From assembly GCA_023238725.1 (NCBI GenBank), contig CM041544.1, forward strand, positions 2,139,501 through 2,203,500: a stretch of DNA of 64,000 bases. Reading direction: 5' to 3'. Below, piece by piece: positions 14,001 to 26,100 of the stretch. The first letter of the stretch is position 1, and each line of letters starts with the position of its first letter. Source of the stretch: Scortum barcoo (taxonomy: Eukaryota > Chordata > Actinopteri > Centrarchiformes > Terapontidae). The notes under the pieces were generated by a model that ran no database searches, was not told the DNA's origin, and saw only the letters and a program-made list of their open reading frames with translations. Position numbers and translations under genes: made by a program.

Positions 14001-17000
14001 AAAGCTGCAGTCAGCTGCTGGCTCTGTGAGCAGGCATCTTCCCAGCCTACATGTAGATCCAGGAATCTGCAGGCTGGTTAGATGGTTGTCACATGTCTGG
14101 CTGTCTTCATCGATATGTCACGTCTGTTGCCTTCCCGGTGGACCATCTGGAGGTAGCACTGATGTGTTAGTTATTACCTGAGCTTTTCTTGAAGGCATAT
14201 ACGGCAGCAGTCGCTGGTTTCAGTTTAAAAAAGAGTTGATCTTTCAAGATATGTTTGAAACAAAATAGGTTATGTCGTCACCTAAGGGAAAACCTGACTG
14301 CCAAACAATTGTAAACAGTTGTGGATTTTCTCCACATCTCAGAGAATCCTCACAGGTCTGTCTAATTGTCTGTCTGATCTCATGTGCAGCATGGTTGGCT
14401 CACAAATCATGGCTGAGCTAAAGGAACATGTCTGTGTTGAAAGAAAAATTCTAGTGTCTCCAAATCACCAAATGAAGTTAAAGTTGCTTCTAAAGTTCAT
14501 GTATTGGCCTGGAGCTGCTGTGGTTAATGTAGCATAACCCTATCTATCTGTCTTCCCATGTGGTATGGCCTTGTATCATATATACATTATGATATTCAAA
14601 ACATTTAGTAAGTGATATCAACTGGTTCTTTAATTTATCTTTAATCTTTAAGTATACTTGCACATTGCACTTTTTAGTCACAATACACTATAGCCTAAAT
14701 ATTAAAATAAAAGCCTGTATTCTATTAATGGCCTAGTCGTAAATAAACCAAATGGGTAGCTCAAACAGATTCAGAGCAGTTGCTGATAAAGACTGAGTAA
14801 AAAAGATTAACAATAGTTTTATTATTCCCAATTGGTTCCAATTTGCTGGTTTTTGCAATACTTCAAAACTGGCAATGAAATTTCACAGTTTCAGCATATA
14901 TTTCAAATATAAACCAACAGGTTAATAAAGGATTGTGCCATTCCCATGGCTCACATGGGAAATTAAAATTAAATAAAAAATGAGGTTGACATTTTCAACT
15001 TTTACTGGAGAATCTAGGGCATAGTCAGTCCCTCAGTCCAGTTTTGAGTGAAACTATTGAATGTGTTGCTGTGAATAACACACTCACATTCCTCCTTGCA
15101 ATCCTGATAATCCCTTAATGGTTTAGTTCCATCATCAGGCCAAATTTTGAATTGTGCAGTACTTTGATTTATGACTTGATCATTTAAAAACCACTGACAT
15201 TCCCATCAGCCTGGGCCGTACTTTGAGTTTACAGCTAATGTTGGTTAGTATTTAGCTCTAAGAACCGCTGTACAAAACAACAGCTTAACAAATCTGCTAG
15301 TTTGGCTGTAAACTTTTGGTATTGTTTAAATAATTAATAGTTTTTTGGTAGACATGTAGTATGAAAACTTATGCACAATGTATGCACCAAATGACGTCAG
15401 TCAGTGGAAACTAAAATCACCAACCGTGAAAAACATTCCCTTTTTGGGGGTTGTCTTGTTGTTGCCTCTTCAGTGCACTTTCATTTCCAGCACAGCAGGT
15501 GAAATTCATTCACAATTTATTCCAGATTACTATCACAACATCATCAAAAACTTCCCACATTTTTGGTTGCTTTTGAGAAGCACTTATCGGTCGTTTGTGT
15601 AAACAATCACATGCCAAATGCTTCACATACTTTATCATCTGATTTTAATTGCTTAGTGATTGATGTGGCTCGAGGAATAACTGTGTAATTAGGACAATTT
15701 ACTGTTTCTCAGCATCTACAAACATCATTAGTGTTTGTGCATCTTAAATCCATATATCACTTTTATTGCATATTTCCATCATCATCAGTATACTGTAGGT
15801 AGAGAGTCATTATTGTGTAACTTGTTCTCATTACAGACCAGCCAAAACCTGAGCTCAAATAAAAAGCCAGAGTCATCTTCCTCGGTTAGGCTCCCCTGCC
15901 AGTATTTCAGCTGGATACCCCTCTCCCCTGATCACTTTAATCAGCTCATCTAAACCTGTCCCACTAAGCTGTTCCAGCTATTATACCACAGATTATCACT
16001 ACAGCACACAGATAAAGACTTTCAGGCTGTAATGGGTTTTAATAATTAGGTGTTCTCATTGACGTTTGCTTGTTGACTTCTCACTGCAGAGCACAGCAGA
16101 CAGCTCAGGCCTGTGCTGCTTTAGATGTGGGGAAGAAGAATAAAAGGGAAGTTAGGTCTTATGCATCATTGCATTCCTGCAGTTTGTGTGTTTTCATGAG
16201 TTCTATCACTATATCTATCTCATTGTAATTTTCCCCTCTGCTTTCTATTTTAATCAGTGTTAAGCTACTGTCAATAAAGGCCAATACTTCCTTTATAGAT
16301 ATTGACCATGTGTGTCATCATAGTATAGGTAATTTACCTGTCCTGTATTGGTGAGCTGCCTTCATTTGTGCTGGCTGTTTAAGACTCAGCTAGTAATTGA
16401 ATACTAGCTTTCATTTCAGACTTTATACGCTGCAGAATTACATCTTTGGAGGAAGGTTTTGGCCTTATGTGACAAGAGCAGATGGTTGCTAATTTATGAT
16501 AATCATTATTTTACACGCTATAGTCACTGTTTATGATTTGTTGTGTATCTTGGATAATGTAATGCTGTCTATGAGATAAACTTACTCTCTGTCTCTGCCA
16601 TTTCTCTCTGCAGTGTATCCTGTCTCAGCCTAAGTTCTGGGCTGTAGAAGTCACAGCTCTTTGCCTCAGGACCAAACTGGAAAAAGGGAGCTCCCGACGT
16701 GTTGAGAGAGCCATGATGCAAATGCAGGTGAGGAGATATGTAGGGGGGATTGTGTGTGGGAGAGACCATTTCATCAGTTAAACCAAAGTAATGTATTGAA
16801 CAAAAGCTGAATCAGCAAAATCTAGAACTAAACATAGTCATGGTGTGCAGCATTAATATCAGTGGAATCAGCAGTGTCAGAGTATTACAGAGCTCATCTA
16901 AGAGAGAGAGCACGTGTAACAGGACCTTGTTTTTGTAGGCTGGGTACACTGGGCCCAGGAGTCAGCATCAACTGAACTGCAATATATGTAGACATGGACA

Positions 17001-20000
17001 CACTGCAGAATAAAAACAGCATACTTCTTTTTTACTCACTTTGTTCTTCTTCTTCACACTCCACAACGAGGTACCTAAAAAAAAGATGCACTTTACGGAG
17101 GTAGGTAGACTGAGTATAATGAGCACAAAATTAACAACAAATTAGCCAGGCCAATGGAGCACGAGAGAGAGCGTCCACTACATTAGCTTTGCTTTTAATG
17201 CCTAACATCTATGCTGTACCACATTAACCGATGATTTGGGCAGTGTAGTATAAAGCACCAGAACCAGAACCAACATAGACCTCAAAATGCTGAAGCACCC
17301 AAATAAGACTCAGTGCTTCCTTCTCTTTAGTGGAATAGTTAAGTTGGACTGAAGAGTTTAAAGAAAGTCACTTAAACTTTCCTAAAGTTCTTGAAGACAT
17401 TTCATCCAAGAGGCCTTTTCACTAAAGAAGTCTCTCAGAGTCCAGTTGACTTTCTTCAAACTCTTACCATTATGACCTGGATGGAAATCTTCACAGACAA
17501 GTAGGTAGGAATTAAGCTTTTTAGAGAAGTAACAGAACGGTCAATCAGCTCCATCTCTTCCCTGCAACAAAACTGCACTTGCACCCACAAGACTGGCACT
17601 GACTTTAAGCTTCAGTGGCCATCTATCTGCGGACCAGAGCAGCACACAGGAGAGTTTTCACATATTCTAAAGCACTCGTACACTCAGAAGACCACACAAA
17701 AATCACCTTTTTGTTGTGGGTATGGGACACTGCATGACAGCACTAACCCTAGCATCTGTTGGTCCAAGCGCCTGGCAGAGGTACATCAGCATTACCATGG
17801 CAAGCTCACAGTTTAGCTTCAAGAGCTGCTTTACCTAAGATAAGACTGCGTATATGATGAAAGACAAGACTCACTAAGATAAGACTGCGTATAGCAAGAC
17901 TGTATGAACATCAAGTCATACTAACCAACAAACTTATACCAGCAGCAGAACCAGGCAGAGGCAGGCAATACCTGTCCATTTTAATCTTGACATTACAAGT
18001 CACTGTTATTGTAGCTATTGTAGTCGTTATTGTCTACAAGCACACTGTCTGTTAGTTGTGTCATAGTTGGTGTTGCTGGCAGCCATGTTTTTTCATTCTC
18101 CACCAAATGTTGTATGGCAGCTACAGTAGCTGGTGCTAACAGCTCTTTCAGTTTTCAGCAACATGTTTAGGACATTGTTATTGTATGACAACAACCAACA
18201 TAATGAAAATGTGTGATATGTTTTATTTCAGCATATTTTTGAGAGCACATGAAGTGTTTTAAGGTTTAAGCCTGCAGCCTCGGCTCAGTGAGGAAAACAC
18301 TGAACTACAGACAAATCTGCACACACCCTCACAGATCTACACACACACTCACAGAACTGACATCCACTAATCTGAGTACACACTGTGTGTGGATTGAGAT
18401 ACAGTCCTGACATTCTTTTCACTCAGGACTGACCCCACACATTTACCCACTGATTTGTCTGCTTGATTTTTTTATTATTACAATGGATTAATAAACATTT
18501 CTTGCTTTTATTCCCAATGTTCAGTTTCCCCTCATTCCCAGAATGCTGTTTGTCACTGCAAGCTAAAGCTTTTTGGTACGTGTGCTGTAAATGTAAATTG
18601 CACTCGATAATTAATCGTATCTGCACGTTTGTGGATCTTTTAGCCTTAAATTCACAGAACAAGACTACTAGTGAGTCCATTAACAAAGTTAAAAGAGCTG
18701 CAGAGCTTGACTCAGCTCAAGGAGCCAGTGAGTTATTGAGAACCTTGCTCTCTTTTTCAAAACAACCCAGAGCACAAACAAAACCATTAATCCACCGTAG
18801 CTCCAAATGTTATTTTGGATGTTGATCAATAACATCCTTGAAAGACAGAACACAGATGTCATTATGGGATTATGAAGAAGCCGGCAAAGACGTTACTAGA
18901 CTCAAACACATGGCTGGAAGCCAACAGTCGCTGTGCTCATTCCGAAAGAAGGAAATAAGATGGATTTTTCTTTTTTTTTCTCATTTTAAACTCGAGGCTC
19001 AATACTGGAGAGTAACATTTCTCAGAAAGGGTTCAGGTTCATTGAACACACTCCACCCTCCCTTTCTCTTTTCAGACTACAAATATCATGTAAGGTGAAA
19101 CAGCAGAAATCAGCATCATGCTGTATACAGTATGGTTTAAGTAGTTGTAGACTTCAAATCCAAATATCTGTGCATTGAAACTGCTATTCCATGTTTTCAT
19201 CATCTTCAGTTTTGAACAATTTAAACCCCAAATTAAAAACCTCAGCATTTCTTCCTAAATTTTTAACATTTAATAAGGCTTGTTTGAAAGTGGTTAGAAA
19301 TTATACAGTGTGTTCTTTCAGTTTTTCTGGTGGTGCATTGGTGGTGTTTAACCTTATAATCATCTCAGCAATAGACAATATAGTTGCCACTGTGCTAATC
19401 TTTCAGAGTTGTTAAATCCCTCTGAAGCTACACACCTGCACCAGCACAACCATCCCCTTCAGACACACATGTGACTGTCCTATTTGGCCTATTCCATACA
19501 ATGTGCAGCTACCTTAGACTAACTAAGCATATTGCTTATTTTAACACAATTTATAGATACACCATTTTTTTAGTTGGAAGCTTTCTTTGATTTCCAGTAT
19601 CTGTAGCAGTAAAAACAATTGATGATCATGGAGGAACCTCCACCATGGTGGTGTTGGGTCCATGAATGTCTTAAATCAGATTCTTTTAATAGTCAGTATT
19701 TGTCTAATGTATGTGCACACTGGTATGTGTTACTGTAAATGGCCACTATAATCAGTGTGAAATACTATCAGAGCTGTTACTCATTTCAATGATAGATTCT
19801 CAGGTATAGCTTTTTCCCACATTACACTGTCTGTTCTGAACCCTGGTGGATTTATGTTCATTGTATTTTTACTACAGGATTACCTGAGTCTCTAAAATGG
19901 CACAGCGTTTTGTATTGTGTATGTGAGACAAAACAGGTGCAGTCAGGTACATGTTGACCACAGTGAACAATCCTCAGTGTCCCCTGTCTGTTTCCTGAAC

Positions 20001-23000
20001 AAATAGCTTGTCACAAAGGCTTTTATCTCACACAGCAGGCAAACACATGCACACTAAAGGGTTTGTGGGGAAACTGTGTGTATGTCTTGTCTTGTCACAC
20101 AGAGTGTGTGTTTCACAGCCCTCATTGATTGTGACAGATATCCTGTATGTGACCTCTGTGGAAAGATGGTAACCTGCTGTGGGAATGATGGGAGAAGGAA
20201 TAAGGGAAAAAACAACTGTGTCTTCCTCCTGTCTTGTTTTGTTTTTTTTGTTTTTTTTTTACAGACGATTGTATCCCTACTGTAGAGGGAGACAGTAACA
20301 GCTGTAGGCAATTTGACATGGCAGCCTTTCAAGAGAGTTCTGTTCACTGTTTGCTCTTTGTCTCTGTGAATGTTCCCTGTCATCGGCCATTTAGTACTCA
20401 ATGACCCCCATGTCCATCCTGCAACCCTGTCAATACTCGGAGGCTTATCACAGCATATAACAGACATTTGCAGTACCGATCAATGCAGGGTGACTGGTAT
20501 TGTATCTGCTCTAATCAGATCTCAATTGATAAGTGAGTTTCAAAGTCATTTTGTGACAGGAGGTTACTGAATATGCAGAACAGATTCACAGTGTGGTGAA
20601 ATGCAGAATTGCTCTGTAACATGTTGTGCATTTGTCACTGCAGAGTTTCATCTCCTGTTTTCCTTTTCCAGGTGATAGTAGACCACTTTGAAGACAAGAA
20701 CTGTCCCACGACTGAGCGCCTCAAGATCTTTTACTGCTGCCAAGCCCCGCCAATATGGGCTGTCCAGGTAATACTTTATTTTCAAAACACACTCCAAGTT
20801 AGGCCTTTTAATAAATCACAGAAATTCATAAGGAGTCCTGCATCATATATACAGACCATTTACCACTGTTCCCTGTATCTTGTACAAACAAGAAGGTGCT
20901 GCTAATGTAGCAAAACATTTTTCTTTTTGTCTGAGCATAGTGTGGCCAAACTCAATTGAACCTAACTGTGACGTTGCACTCCAACACTGAACCAGTCAGT
21001 GTTAAGCAAGAGACCAAGTCTACAGCCCTGCTAACAGCTATGAGAATCTGAAAGCTAAAAGCTCCTGTCAGCATGTCAACATGCTCAGACTGACAGTGTT
21101 AACATGTTGATGTTTATGAGGTATATGTTTATCATGGTCTCACTTTAGCATGATAGCATGTTAGCTAATTGGCATGAAATACAAAGTACAATGACATACT
21201 GATGGAAATGTCACTAGTTTAACAAGTATTTGATCCTAAACCAACCTGGACAGTTTGATGTTTTGAGAACATGAGTTTGTGCCAAATTACATGGCAAAAC
21301 ATTCAACCATTGTCCAGAAAATGTCAATCTCATTGTTGTGTTACATAAAAAAAATTGGGAATCAGCAGTGATGATGTATGCTAATGAGCATATCATATCA
21401 TCTGGAGACATTTGTGCAAATCCATCTAGTAGATGCTAAAATAAGTCAGATGATTACCAAAGTCAGAAGGGCCATTTTCTTTGAATAACTGGATATCAGT
21501 TAAAAGTGTTAAGGCAATCTATGTAATTGATATTTAAATTTGCACCAAAGTGGTGGGCTGACCATCTGACCAGCATTGTTGTGATTTGAGCCTTGAATAT
21601 CTCTCTTACTATGCACATGGCAACATGGAGAAATCCAAAATTCAATTCAAAGCTTAGAAACTAAATATTCACAGCGGGTCCCGCTGTGAATATTTAGTTT
21701 CTAAGCTTTGATTGGACAATCACTGTTTAATTACAGTCTCATTCAGACTTGCTTTGGGTTAGAAAATTGTTATTTTCTGGTTTTAGTATAATCCTAAGAA
21801 TTTCTAAACAACTCTAAAGCTAGAGGGAACAAATAGGAGGTATAAAGGTCTCACGGGGGCTGTAGAAAATGGCACTAATGAGATTTTGTGACACATTTGC
21901 TGACCCACAAAGCATCATAAGATCTACAAAGACAAACATCAGACACTATAACAGCCGAGGATAGGGAGCAGGATAAAACGGAACGAGCAGTAAGTAGAAT
22001 CAGCAGTAATAGAAAGATTTAGACTTGTCCACAAGATTGAAGGGGGAGGAGTGTTGGAGAGAGGGTTGGGGAGGAGACATCACCCAGGCGGCATGTAATA
22101 ACTGATAACAGCAATAAAGCTGGAATTGAAGAGTCCCTATTGCCGCCTGAGGACTTAAAAGTGGGTTGATGCGAAGGATTGCAGCAGGCTCTGTGATGCA
22201 TTTTCTCCACACTGGAGAACCATGGCCTGTATGTAACAAAGCACTGGAGGTCTTTTTATGGCTGGGGGTGGGTTTCTGCTTTTTTATGTGTTGTGTGTGT
22301 GTTTGTGTGTTTCTCTGTTGTGCTTTGTTTTCATGTGAAACTATATCATTTTTACATCTTTGTAGTGTGGCCATTTTTACACTTTATATATTGCTGGCTT
22401 TGCACTCCTCAGGCCTGTAATTACACATGACACACAATATATTTTATATAATTGCTAACCATTTTCTAAAGCATACTGAACTGATTTCCTTCCTTTCAGG
22501 TAGCCATTGGTTGTATTCTGCTTTTTCTTTTCTTTCAATTTTATTTTATACAGTTCTGTGGATGAGTAGTCATCACAGTGAAATCATTCAGTCCTTGTCA
22601 TTATTTCCAGACACATTAGTGATGGGGCTGCAGAAAAATGGAGATTAAAAGGTCAAAGGTTTATCTTATCCTGTAAATTATCTATATCTAGATCTTAATT
22701 GAAATGACAAACATTATCTGTACAGACATTTATGGTTCCTAAACCATGTATCCCACTGACCTTGGTGGTCCCCTGTCTTTTCTTCTAGCACTATCATTGG
22801 GTACAATTTTATGTTTTTCTGCAATACTTGAATACTTATAATGGTTTCAACATTATGCCTGCCAGTAAATGTTAACATGCTAACATGAAAAGCTGAGATG
22901 GTGAACATTTCTTTTGTTGTACTGGTGCTGACAACATTACAAAGCTTGCAGCATGGTTGGAGGATCTTATTCTTGTTCTCTGCTCTTCAGAAACAGCTGG

Positions 23001-23125
23001 CCACCCTGCTGACAGACCTCGGCTGCACCAGCTCAGCTCTGCTCATTTATGAGAAACTGGAGCTCTGGGAGGATACAGTTATCTGCTATGAGATGCTGGG
23101 CCAACATGGCAAGGTAGACACCCGA

Positions 23126-23180
<55 letters not shown>

Positions 23181-26100
23181 TACAGATACATGCACCATCA
23201 ACACATCATCTACACGTTTCAATTTGTAATGTTTCTTGTACTTCAATCTTCTTTATGAAACACTCTCAGACCTGGGTAATTCTGTTGCACTTTTTTCAGT
23301 TTTCCCTGAAACTGTGCAGTACTCATAAGCTTCAGTGAAGCTTTCTTGTTGGAGACACATTACTTCTGATCACTTGTTGTATGTGAGAGTGCAAAGTGGT
23401 GAACATGAATTTTCACCATGCAGTTGTACTTCAGTTAATGCATCAGTAAAGATCACAACACACTGAGACCAAGATAATTCTGTCAATACAAAATTAATTT
23501 GATTAAATTATTATTTAAATTATTATTCTTAATAATACATTGTGGAAGTTTCCAAGCAATATGATTTTGATACATGGCTTATTCTACATTATGTATGTGC
23601 CAGGTCACTAAAGACCTGAGGTATGTGGGAGATGCCGAAACAGATGCCCGAGCCACCTCAAGCTGACTCCTCTCGATGCATGAAGGAGCAGCGGCTCTAC
23701 TCTGAGCTCCTCCCGAGTGACTGAGCTTCTCACTGTATCTCTAAGGGAGTGCCCAGCCACCCTACACGGGGAAACTCATTTCGGCCACTTGTATCCGCGA
23801 TATTGTTCTTTTGGTCATTACCCAAAGTTCATGACCATAGGTGAGGGACTTAGCTCCTTCTTCACCATGAAGGTCTGGTACCCCTACCGCATAACTGCGG
23901 AGGCTGCACCAATCTGCCTGTCAATCTCACGCTCCATCTTTCCCTCACTCGTGAACAAGACCCCGAGATACTTGAACTCCTCCACTTGAGGCAGGATCTC
24001 TCCACCAACCCGGAGAGGGCAAGCCACCCTTTTCTGGTCGAGAACCATGGCCTCGGATTTGGAGGTGCTGATTCTCATCCCAGCCGCTTCACACTCAAGT
24101 ACATGCTGAAGGTCCTGGCTTGATGAAACATCAGGACAACAACATCTGCAAAAAGCAGAGATGAAATCCTGTGGTTCCCACACCGGACTCCCTTCCGGCC
24201 CCTGGCTACGCCTTAGAAATTCTGTCCATAAAGATTATGAACAGAACTGGTGACAAAGGGCAGCCCTGCCGGAGTCCAACATGCACTGGGAACAGGTCTG
24301 ACTTACTGCCGGCAATTTGCGAACCAAGCTCCTGCTCCGGTCATACAGAGACTGAACAGCCCTTAGCAAAGGACCCCGGACCCCATAGTCATGGAGTACC
24401 CCCCACAGAATACCACAAGGGACACAGTCGAATGCCTTCTCCAGATCCACAAAGCACATGTGGACTGGTTGGGCAAACTCCCATAAACCCTCAAGCACCC
24501 TGTGGAGGGTATAGAGCTGGTCCAGTGTTCCACAACTGGGACGAAAACTGTTCGGCTATCGACCAAATTCTCCTCTCCAGTACCCTGGTGTAGACATTCC
24601 TGGGAAGGCTGAGAAGTGTGATCCCCCTGTAGTTGGAACACACTCTCCGGTCCCCTTTTTAAAAATCGAGGGACCACCACCCCAGTTTGCCACTCCGGAG
24701 GTACTGTCCCCGACCTCCATGCAATTTTGCAGAGGCGTGTCAGCCAAGACAGCCCCACAACATCCAGAGACTTGAGGTACTCAGGGTGTATCTCATCCAC
24801 CCCGGCGCCTTGCCACAGAGGAGCTTGCGAACTACCTCAGTGACTTCGGGTTGGGTGATGGATGAGTCCACCTCAGAGTCCTCAGCCTCCGCTTCCTCAG
24901 TGGAAGGCGTGTCAGTGAGATTAAGGAGATCCTCAAAGTATTCCTTCCACTGTCCGACAATATCCTCAGTTGAGGTCAACAGCTCCCCACCTGCACTGTA
25001 AACAGTGTTGGCAGAGCACTGCTTCCCCCTTCTGAGGCGCCGGACGGTTTGCCAGAATTTCTTCGAGGCCAGACTCGATAGTCCTCCTCCTATGGCCTCA
25101 CCAAACTCCTCCCAGACCCAAGTTTTTGCCTCCAGGACAGCCCGGGCTGTGGTTTGCTTGGCCTGCCGGTACCCGTCAACTGCTGTCAGGGGAGTCCCAC
25201 AGGCCAACATGGCCCGATAGGACTCCTCCTTCAGCTTGACGGCATCCCTTACTTCCGGTGTCCACCACCGGGTTCGGGGATTGCTGCCACAACAGGCAAC
25301 AGAGGCCTTGCATCCACAGCTTCAAACTGCTGCGTCGACAATGGAGGCAGAGAACATGGTCCACTCCGACTCAATGTCCCCAGCCTCCCTTTGGAATCTG
25401 GGAGAAGTTCTCCTGGAGGTGGGAGTTGACCGTCACAATACGTTTGGGTCTGCCAGGTCTGTCCAACTTCCTCCTCTGCCAGCGGATCCAACTCACCACC
25501 AGGTGGTTGATCAGTTGACAGCTCAGCCCCTCTCTTCACCCGAGTGTCCAAGACATACGGCCGGAGATCAGATGAAACGATGACAAAGTCGATCATCGAC
25601 CTCCGGGCCTAGGGTGTCCTGGTGCCACGTGCACTGATGAACACCCTTATGCTCGAACATGGTGTTCATTATGGACAAACTGTGACTAGCACAGAAGTCC
25701 AATAACAGAACACCGCTCATGTTCAGATCAGGGAGGCCGTTCCTCCCAATCACGCCCCTCCAGGTATCACTGGTACCCACTTGAGCGTTGAAGTCCCCCA
25801 GTAGAACAATGGAGTCCCCAGTCGGAGCACTATCAAGTACCCTCCCAGGGTCTCCAAGAAGGCCGGGTACTCTGTACTGCCATTCGGCCCGTAGGCACGA
25901 ACAACAGCAAGAGACCTATCCCCAACCCGAAGGCGCAGGGAAGCGACCCTCTCGTTCACCGGGGTGAACTCCAACACATGGCTGGCTGAGCTGGGGAGCT
26001 ATAAGCAAGCCCACACTAGCTCGCTGCCGCTCACCCTGGGCAACTCCAGAGTAGTGGAGGGTCCAGCCCCTCTCAAGGAGCTGGGTTGCAGAGCCCAAAC

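Larger units (their letters stand above)
10411..16613. other. ttc27 intron after visible exon 4
   Basis: A 6.2-kb intron with no exon, RNA gene or intact transposon. It contains a MITE-like repeat piece (10505-10830), dispersed fish repeat fragments (12620-12790 and 15120-15290) and an A-rich simple run at about 13695-13728. The remainder (10831-12619, 12791-15119 and 15291-16580) is AT-rich with nothing I can name. It ends in a pyrimidine tract and ctgcag at 16613. Confidence 0.65.
16728..20671. other. ttc27 intron after visible exon 5
   Basis: I see no exon. It holds the inverted MITE-like repeat at 17340-17510 and a 39-bp-spaced direct repeat at 17835-17893, where a 20-base unit occurs twice. 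The stretch 17894-20671 shows nothing recognisable. An open frame at 18463-18825 lacks any known motif and has intron-like composition, so I do not call it a gene. Confidence 0.6.
20768..22990. other. ttc27 intron after visible exon 6
   Basis: I see no exon. It contains dispersed-repeat fragments (about 21060-21500 and 22770-22900) and a perfect 32-bp fold-back palindrome (21647-21711). The stretch 21720-22770 shows no recognisable element. Confidence 0.6.

Noticed and set aside
18463..18825. 120-codon plus-strand open frame in a ttc27 intron
   Set aside because: No recognisable domain, AT-rich intron-like composition, and it overlaps an equally open antisense frame.
23127..23174. Tandem dinucleotide arrays considered as CRISPR-like or satellite arrays
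   Set aside because: They are plain microsatellites with no spacer structure, in a eukaryotic genome.
25236..25583. Several plus-strand open frames of 86-115 codons at 24.2-25.6 kb
   Set aside because: They are antisense to the LINE endonuclease/RT frames, which carry the recognisable motifs.
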